Of a stretch of 64,000 bases of DNA, positions 56,638-64,000 are shown piece by piece (position 1 is the first letter of the stretch; each line of letters opens with the position of its first letter). The notes beneath the pieces are model-generated. The model saw only the letters and a list, made by a program, of their open reading frames with translations. It did no database searches and had not been told where the DNA came from. The stretch comes from Adiantum capillus-veneris (lineage: Eukaryota; Streptophyta; Polypodiopsida; Polypodiales; Pteridaceae), in assembly GCA_014529385.2 (NCBI GenBank), contig CM043946.1, positions 21,384,577 through 21,448,576 on the forward strand, given 5' to 3'. Both the position numbers and the translations under genes were made by a program.

Positions 56638-56900
56638 AGTAGGAAGGTGTAGCATAAGTAGGACTCAGGAGATATGCAGGTACAACTGTACTCCTCCAGC
56701 CTTCCATGCAATGTAGAATACTCGGAAAAAGGTTTTTCCTTCTTCAAATAATAAGCGCTCACGGTGGATACATAGAATCATCGTTCTTATATTTTGTTGT
56801 AATCTGCAAGCTTCACACAGGTGTGGGCTTCCTTGGGAGTTAAACACAAGCGCCCATGAAACTTCCAAGTTCCCCAAATTGTCGTTTACTAAAGCTTTTA

Positions 56901-59488
56901 TTACTGACAATCACCACAGGAGCATTTTCCACCTTCAAAAACGTGCAAGCGATTTGCATCTTTGACCACTATTATACGTTTCTCTATTTTTGATATCAGT
57001 GAGGTAGCAGCATGGCAATCCCCACATGTTTTTGGTGACGCGTACATCCGTCCTTTGTGGTGTATTGATGATTGCACAGGCAATGGCCAGTCCTCACTAA
57101 CAAAGCAAAATCTTCTTTCAATCAGAGGGAGTATTCTGTGAGACCCAATGCAAATTTGGGGAATATCCTTCTAGGGACTCAAGCTCTTGTAACTTCAAAT
57201 AAATTTGTCTGCTTTGCAGATGCTCAGTATCCCCACCAGCAAATCTATGAACCTTTCCACTTGCATCAGTCCAGCAGCTACGTCCTGCCTGCTTCCAAGC
57301 ACCATTCCTGATTCGCATGTATTCAATGTTTTGTGCCGCCTCCTCCATACCAGCAGCTCCATAAATGTTACTCAATAACACATATGCTGCAGTGTTACCT
57401 TCATCTAATTCTATTGCACGCTTAAAGGCAAATCTTCCAAGCTCTACATTTCCCCATTTTCCACAAGCACCTAGAAGAGCCGACCAAATTGGAGGATAAT
57501 CAGATGATGGCATCATCTTGATTACTCTCATAGCTTTTTCAAAATTCCTTGCCCGCCCGAAAAGGTCCACCATGCAAGTGTAGTGCTCTTTGTTTGGTAT
57601 AATGCCATATTTTTCCCCCATGCTATCAAAAAGCATCTGGCCCTCATCCAGTAGACCTGAGTGACTACACGCATTGAGTACACTAAGAAACGTGATAGCA
57701 TTTGGGGAGGTGCCCTCAAGTTGCATCCACCAAAAACAGTCCAGAGCTTCCTCAGCCAACCCTTGCTGGGCATATCCTCCTATAAGAGCACTCCAAGAGC
57801 CTTCATCTGGCAAGAAACCCTCAATTCGCATCTGGTGAAAACAGTCCAGAGCTTCGTTGCCACAGCCATGTTCGGCATATCCTGCAATCAATGCGTTCCA
57901 AGTGATGACATCTCGGGCAGGAAGCCCATCAAGCACTTCTTGTGCTTTCGGTAGGGCACCACATTTAGCATACATATCGACCAAAGCACCACCAAGCACG
58001 ACACCTTTCTCCAACAGCCCCTGACCAGCAATCTCGTCATGAATTCTCTCCCCCATATGAAGGTCTTGTGTAAGACCATAGGCCTTCAAGGTGCAAGCAT
58101 AGGTGATTGCATCAGGAGAGAGACCTTCGCTTCGCATCTGATGAAAGCAGCCCAAAGCTTCCTTGCCACATCCATGTTGGGTATATCCTGCAATCAACGC
58201 ATTCCAGGACACAACATTTCAGACAAGAAGCCCATCAAGAACTTTTCGTGCTTTCGCAAGAGTACCACATTTGGCATACATATCGACCAAAGCACCGCGA
58301 AGCACGACAGCTTTCTCCAACAGCCCCTGCCTAGCAATCTCATTGTGAATTCTCACCCATCTGAAGGTCTTGCGTAAGGCCACACGCCTTCAAGGTGCAA
58401 GCATAGGTGATTGCACTAGGAGAGAGACCTTTCCTTTGCATCTGGTGAAAACAGCCCAGAGCTTCCTTGCCACAGCCATGTTGGGCATATCCTGCAATCA
58501 ACGCATTCCAGGAGACAACATCCCTGAGAGGAAGCCCATCAAGAACTTTTTGTGCTTTTGCAAGGGTACCACATTTCGCATACATATCAACCAAAGCATT
58601 CCCAAGCATGAAAACTTTCTCCAACAGCCCCTGCCTAGCAATCTCATCGTGAATTCTCTCACCCATGTGAAGGTCTTGCGTAAGGCCACAGGCGTTCAAG
58701 GCGCAAGCATAGGTGATTGCATCAGGAGAAAGACCTTCCCTGCGCATCTGGTGAAAACATCCCAGAGCTTCCTTGCCACAGCCATGTTGGGCATATCCTG
58801 CAATCAACGCAGTCCAGGAGACAACATCCCTGAGAGGGAGCCCATCAAGAACTTTTTGTGCTTTTGCAAGGGTACCACATTTGGCATACATATCGACCAA
58901 AGCATTGCCAAGCATGACATCTTTCTCCAACAGCCCCTGCCTAGCAATCTCATTGTGAATTCTCTCACCCATGTGAAGGTCTTGCATAAGGCCACAGGCC
59001 TTCAAGGCGCAAGCATAGGTGATTGCATTAGGAGAGAGACCTTCCCTGCACATCTGGTGAAAACAGCCCAGAGCTTCCTTGCCACAGCCATGTTGGGCAT
59101 ATCCTGCAATCAACGCATTCCAGGAGACAACATCCCTAAGAGGAAGCCCATTAAGAACTTCTCTTGCTTTCGAAAGGGCACCACATTTGGCATACACACT
59201 CACCATGGTGTTCCCTAAATGTGCATCTTTCTGAAGTAACCCGCTATTATGAAGCTCAGTGTGTATTCTCCTAGCTTGGTACAAATCCTTCTTCTGAGCA
59301 CAGGCTTTTAGTTCAGTCAGCAAAGAAAGAAAACTCGTGGCTTTTGACTCCTCATCATGCTCTTCCTGTCTAAGCTTGACTACTGCTTCCTCCCTGAATT
59401 TTTCAGTGGATTTGCCAACGCTCTGTGGACACAAACCAGTGATGCTTGCAGGATATTCATCAAACATGAAAATTGTGTGCACGCAGGC

Positions 59489-59564
<76 letters not shown>

Positions 59565-59673
59565 AAAGCGAAACAGTATTTCTCACCTGGCCAATATGCC
59601 TTCCCGCAGACATAGCCCTCGACTTGTCCCTCGTTTGCAAATGCTGAAGGTTATCAGACGAGCGGCGAGCCAT
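56901..59673 (-). pseudogene. PPR-DYW (PLS-class pentatricopeptide repeat) gene, degenerate
   Basis: Starts at ATG 59673 (MARRSSDNLQHLQTRDKSRA); a GT donor at ~59588 and a microsatellite-filled intron (59492-59561) separate a first exon from the repeats. 58340-59450 and 57118-58212 encode PLS repeats (DVVSWNALIAGYAQHGCGKE, LGNALVDMYAKCGTLAKAQK, GLSPDAITYACALKACG), with modules of exactly 306 bp. E/E+ motifs follow (WSALLGACGKWGNVELGRFA, AAYVLLSNIYGAAGMEEAA), then a DYW-type end (CGDCHAATSLISKIEKRIIV, FEGGKCSCGDCQ, where DYW is replaced by DCQ). Lesions: a 2-bp deletion near 58354, a TGA near 58219, two stops and a frameshift at the start of the DYW domain that remove the HxE deaminase motif. 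Intact relatives bind organelle RNA for C-to-U editing. Confidence 0.9.
59492..59561. repeat. (GT)n(GA)n compound microsatellite in the PPR intron
   Basis: About 18 GT units followed by about 16 GA units. On the minus strand it is read as Ser-Leu and His-Thr runs between the first exon and the repeats. The GT donor after CATATTGGCCAG suggests that it is intronic. Confidence 0.93.
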
Positions 59674-59761
59674 TGTCAGAAGACATCGCTGGAGAGCGAG
59701 AGGTCATGGGCTGAAGCTAAAGAAGAGTGCAAGTGCCACGGAGGAGTGTTCGATCCATTAT

Positions 59762-60700
59762 AACGATCATGACCAGGGGTCTTAATTAGTTGGAAGATTC
59801 CCATGATCGTTAAAACTAGTCTTTTTTTTTGCTTTCTAAACTAGTCTTGCTTGGTGGGCCTTTGTTGTACATAATCTGACAGATTTGGAGCGCAGCGGGT
59901 TAGTTGGTTGTGATTGTTGTCGCCTTGGGTTTTATTGTGGTGACACTAGAAAATGAGTAGAACCTATTGATAGGCACCAATAATAGCTCTTGATGAGCAT
60001 TGGGAAGCAGCAAGTTGTGTCCCATCGTGCTCCATATACGACAAAGATCTACTAAAGAGGGTAATTGAATTGAGCAAAAGGGTTGCAACTTAACCTACCT
60101 TGGTAGTTATTTGCAGATTGCACCATTCAACCTAGTAATATCGACCATTTAGTCTCTAAATCATGGAGCCATCGTTGAGACACCCATCTTATTCTCAATC
60201 AAGCATAGTCAATTAATAGACTATAAAACATGAACTACACTACAGACCTGATAATCATGTACGAATGTCATCCGATTGTGCAAGCCGGCGGACAATGTTT
60301 GAGTCAAGCTACAAAAAAGCAATGTGAATAGTTAAACATATCGTCTTGCAATGAAACATCACAGACTGAAACTGCAAAGTATACAGTGCACGTCATGCAG
60401 AGGTGCCATACAAAAGTATGGTGGAGAGCTGGCACTATGGTCTCTCCAAAAATCATAAGAAACGGAAGCCGTGCTTTGCCCCGTAGAGTTTATGTGTTGC
60501 GCCAAGCAAACACATAGTCATGGGGTGCTGGATACAGATAACGAACCTTGTAGTGTTGTCGAGTTGAAGTCGCGCTTGTGCAATTGAAACGTCCACTATT
60601 GTGAATATATATCCTCCCTGTCAGACACAAAACACACGTTAAGACAAATACAAAAGATGCAGGATATAGATTAAACTTAAAGAGAAGCAGAGCTAACTTT
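59762..60700. other. No recognisable gene
   Basis: Upstream flank of the PPR gene. No conserved ORF. Any PPR promoter would lie near 59680-59800 but I see no clear TATA box. Confidence 0.5.
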
Positions 60701-60749
60701 ATGTTCTACATCATAGACGTATTGGACTCCTACGTAGTGCGAGAAGTGC

Positions 60750-60960
60750 CCTCGCTTTGCATCCTAAAACCAATGAGCCAGAGCTTCGTGGCCCAGTCCC
60801 TTGTTGGGCATATCCCGCAATCAATGCATTTCAAGAGAGTACATTTCGGACATACATGTCAACCAAGGCAGTGCCATATGCCTTCTAGGGGATTTGACAT
60901 ACGGCCAAAGCATTGCGAAGATTAATGAGGCCTTTCTCTCAAGCCCCCGACTAGAAATTT
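60750..60960 (-). pseudogene. PPR repeat fragment
   Basis: On the minus strand, NALIAGYAQQG-like sequence (around 60795-60840) and the reversed equivalents of the LVDMYAKCG and EIARQGLL segments align with modules of the PPR gene at 58340-59450. Many indels. An older partial duplicate. Confidence 0.7.
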
Positions 60961-61073
60961 TGTTGTGCTTAATTTTTCCATGTATGTGTATTATTGTGGT
61001 AGAAATGACCTCCTCGTACTGTGGGACCAGCAGTGTGCTTAGCTGGCTTTTGGTTGGAGAACAAATACAGCCT

Positions 61074-62102
61074 TCAAGAGAACGGCAGCGTTTCCTTCAG
61101 CAGGTCTCCTATGGAAAATTCGCAGTGGTGATGGAGCAAGGGGACATCATCATGTATGCCTCCACAACAGTTCCTTGTCTTACAAGGTGGTGGGCTTCTC
61201 CTCCATAGACGAGAAAACATGACAGTCGCCTTTGTCCACTTCCCTTCTCGTTGGACGGGCATCACCTTGACATACAACAGTGAAGGGGGAGTTGTGATCT
61301 TTCAATAGAAGCACATCAGAAGAACCCCTGAATGCTACAACTCCTTCAATATTTCTGTAGGATTCAACGAATTCCATTTCATTTTTGCATGAGAGAGAGA
61401 GAGAGAGAGGAGCTCATATGCATTGGTCAGCAAGCCACATTGCTGCTCCTCTGAGTGTAAAGAGTGTTTACATCCCAATTTTTGTGATGCAATGAGCTAT
61501 TGAAAACTTGCCCACAAACCAAACTGGGAGCTTATTTGCACTAGTTAACAAACCACAGAGTTGCTCCTCTAAGTGGCAACACAAAGCCTAGGGTACATAT
61601 TTAGTCCAGGATCCGCAATCCGCATTACAGGCTCAAAACTTTTTGACACGCACATCCAAGTCTCTACACTCCACACCAGTACTGATGCAAATTAGATTAT
61701 CGGGGACAACATGGCAGCACAATTGAACCAAGCTTCGGCCTGGACCGAAGCTTGGATATGGCTCCCATTCAACACAAACATGTTGTTATCAATACACAGT
61801 GATGATGTGAAGTTGCTATGGTTTTGAAATGTTTCCCTGTCACGAGGGAATGTGAGTTGAAAGCCTTCCACTTGCACAGGGGAATGTGAGTTGCAAGCCT
61901 TCCAGCTGTAGGTCCTAGAATCAAATACTTCCAGGTAAGCTTTGATAAAGCGAGTCGTGACAACGAGGTGGTAGACGCCAGATGAGGAATCCATCAGCAT
62001 TGTCGTCTCTCGCTCATGCCAATAGTCTTGGGAGCGAGATCGCTGATCAAAGATGGGCAACAGACATACTTGGTGACCTTGGTGAGAGGGTGAACACCAC
62101 AA
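61074..62102 (-). pseudogene. F-box/kelch-like protein remnant
   Basis: Minus-strand ORF 61692-62102 contains NPLTKVTKYV in a shifted frame, then ERETTMLMDSSSGVYHLVVT and LEVFDSRTYSWKACNSH, reminiscent of the F-box-associated/kelch segments of plant F-box proteins. 61180-61377 continues with EFVESYRNIEGVVAFRGSSD and LLLKDHNSPFTVVCQGD, then a broken frame to 61074. No F-box itself is visible. Family assignment is by pattern only. Confidence 0.4.
61393..61410. repeat. Short (GA)n microsatellite
   Basis: GAGAGAGAGAGAGAGAGA between the two F-box-like fragments. Confidence 0.9.
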
Positions 62103-62410
62103 AAGAGTGTGTGTCTCTAGAGTAGTGGACCATAAGGCCTCTGGTGCTACCCATGCATTGCTACCTATGCTACAGAATCACCACGAGGAAGGCCGCTCCA
62201 CTTCCATTGAATATAGCTACTCCTAATGACGTTGTTGACCCACCATTTTGGGGCATGGCACAGGAGCACCAGGACCCAGGTCTCATGACTTGCACATGGT
62301 ATGAAGCGTCAGAACCCTCAGCAGCACGTCCTCCAGCAAGCGCCACCACTGCACCCGCTCGTCCACCGCCAACTGCTCATCATGATGAGCCCCCCCGCCT
62401 CCTGATCTGA

Positions 62411-63220
62411 CTATGACAGATGGATCATACCTGCTCTCCTCTCCTCGTACGGCATAGATGGAGGAGCCAAAGCCAGACCTTTTGCAGTTCTGGGCTGCTT
62501 TTTGTAGGCGACGCGCTGCTGCTTTTCAACATAGGCGATCAAAAACGTTAGCCCCAATCGAGGGTTGAGATTGAGCCAAGTGGCTTAACGACTTGGCTTT
62601 CTGCAGGAAAAGCACCTTAGGCTCACCAAGTAAAGAAACCTTAGTGTCGTGTTGGGTTAGGGAAACTTTCATTGTTTTCAATGCATGATGGAGAGTTACT
62701 TTAAATTTTTATTTCACTTTCATTTCATATCCTGACATTTCTTGACTTTTTTTGCATTCTATTGTTTTAGAATGTTAAAGTGAAACTTCACTTGCATAAT
62801 TCTAGTAAATTCTATGGATATACACACACACATATATATATTAATGAGTTTTTTTAATTTCACATTTCATTTCACAGCTTCACATGGCTTGACTTTTCTT
62901 ACATTCTATAACTTAATTCTGGTCAATATTCAGGAAAGTCTCTTTTCTTAAGCGAGACCGTCGACTGAGTTTCCTTCCCACAAAGAAGCAAAGCAAAAAT
63001 ACTAGCATAAATTTAAAATTTGCAGGATTTTTGAACTATTTTCTCACATATTTCACCCAGTTTTTCTTCCCTTTACCATGGTTTACAACCAGGTAGTCTC
63101 CATTTTCAACCGGCTCAAGGCTAAGCTGAGGCAATCCTTTCTTGAACATTGATTCTACTTAAACTCAACCTAATGATTTTATCACGTTCTAAGTATTTTA
63201 GAAAGCCATCGTTATCCTTT
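62411..63220. other. No recognisable gene
   Basis: AT-rich flank with a short (CA)(TA) run near 62821-62840. No supported ORF. Confidence 0.5.
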
Positions 63221-63312
63221 CACTTGTTTTGATAGAACAGGAAATATATATTCTAAAAACATTTACAGCATTGCCTCACAAGTGGAGAGAGAGGCTTCCC
63301 TTAGTCAAAATA

Positions 63313-64000
63313 TTACAAATCAAAACAGGCAAAGGCCATAACCAGCCTTTTTCTAGAATAGATTCTCATCATAATCTCCTTCCATGTTTCCCATTTGTAT
63401 TCTCTTTGGATGAGATACAGAGGCCCATTACCCACATTCTTCATTTGCTCAACACAGGAGGTAGAAATTTTTTGTAGCTGATAGACAAACTCTGAGGTGT
63501 TGTCCTCCTTCTTGGTATTGAAAATAGTTTTAATTCTCTGAGTCCAGCATGACCACAGATAGGTCAATCTCCATATATTCCAAAGAGGGATTTTCATTAT
63601 GATACACTCACCTACTAATAACTCCTGAGCTGAAAATTGAAGTGGATGAACCTCTTTGCAGCTCAATCCTAGAGTTAGAAGTTTGGAGGAACTGGAAGGA
63701 CATCCAACAAATATATGATGAAGATCTTTAGGAGAATTGCATCTCTGGCAGTTCCCATCCCCAAGTCCAGCTTTGAGTGCTCTCTGGCCAGCCCAGATGC
63801 CCTGATGTAAAACCAGCCAAGCAAGAAAACTGTGTTTTATTGGAATAGCAAAGCTCCAGATGCATTTAAATCTATATGACGATTGCTTTGAGCTCCACTT
63901 AAGCCCCCATTTGGAGTTCAACTTTTGTCTAAGCTTCTCTTCAAAATATGGGATGCAAGAGGACAGTTTGAAAGCCTTCCAAGCACATTGCTGTAGTTAA
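63313..64000 (-). pseudogene. LINE ORF2 C-terminal fragment (zf-RVT)
   Basis: The minus-strand frame is open from the window edge to 63313 and encodes the zinc-binding domain at the end of plant non-LTR reverse transcriptases: FLAWLVLHQGIWAGQRAL, then GDGNCQRCNSPKDLHHIFVG followed by CP, and an IPLWNIWRLTYLWSCWTQR segment. The RT core would lie beyond 64000. The ORF start is not a real start. Confidence 0.8.

Noticed and set aside
58370-59218. 282-codon plus-strand ORF opposite the PPR gene, plus smaller repeated antisense ORFs
   Set aside because: Antisense shadows of the PPR repeats. Their repetition simply follows the 306-bp modules.
57118-59450. Regularly spaced near-identical repeats resembling a CRISPR-like or satellite array
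   Set aside because: The period is 306 bp, the whole unit is coding and encodes PPR triplets. No spacers.
59380-59763. ORFs with Cys-Val and Ser-Leu runs at the PPR 5' end
   Set aside because: They read through the (GT)n(GA)n microsatellite. A splice donor at ~59588 makes the tract intronic.
62144-62410. Pro/Ala-rich plus-strand ORF of 88 codons
   Set aside because: Low-complexity composition, no domain. It lies just upstream of the F-box-like remnant on the other strand.

Overview
This is a stretch of plant nuclear DNA made almost entirely of layered transposable elements, with a degenerate host PPR gene near the right end. The organism is probably a fern or another non-seed land plant. 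That is inferred from the repetitive PLS-type PPR-DYW gene, the Ty3/gypsy, Ty1/copia, LINE and Mutator-like element mix, spliceosomal introns, and long CT/GT microsatellites. The species cannot be named from sequence alone. No tRNA, rRNA or CRISPR was found.

Layout. 1-1834: no gene. 1835-10244: a Ty3/gypsy chromovirus (+), with a truncated 5' LTR, tRNA-Met-type PBS, gag, PR, RT, RNase H, integrase, chromodomain-like end, PPT and 3' LTR; its pol is broken by in-frame stops. 10465-15705: a Ty1/copia element (-) with TTTTT target duplication, a small foldback element inside it, and a clean internal inversion of the zinc-knuckle/protease segment. 17440-19735: a decayed chromovirus relative with tandem duplications. 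21300-23440: tandem repeats and long (CT)n tracts.

23549-50107 is the most interesting object. It is a Mutator-like (MULE) transposon with ~69-bp terminal inverted repeats and a 9-bp target duplication (TGTGATAGG). It carries two divergently oriented multi-exon genes. The plus-strand gene is a MULE transposase with GCM/WRKY-like zinc residues and a SWIM finger. The minus-strand gene encodes a ParB-like domain followed by a circularly permuted N4/N6 DNA methyltransferase, a bacterial or phage-style architecture in a spliced eukaryotic gene. A third small ORF (49392-49778) lies near the right end. Between the two large genes is a GT/GC-rich spacer with nine G-box (CACGTG) palindromes. A 16.1-kb Ty3/gypsy element (24755-40898, minus, TSD CTCTC) later split the methyltransferase gene. 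That element was in turn invaded by a young non-autonomous LTR element (32091-37099, plus) that keeps only a retropepsin-like ORF.

50231-50911 is a LINE ORF1-like remnant. 51240-52700 holds a promoter-like solo-LTR candidate and two adjacent paralogous short ORFs. 54614-55613 is a small LTR pair with PBS. 56118-56194 is an imperfect hairpin. 56901-59673 is a PPR-DYW pseudogene (-) built from near-identical 306-bp modules, with a further PPR fragment at 60750-60960. 61070-62102 is an F-box/kelch-like remnant. The window ends in a LINE ORF2 C-terminal fragment (63313-64000, -). Many stops in the elements look like C-to-T changes (CAA to TAA, CGA to TGA), as expected for methylated, silenced repeats.
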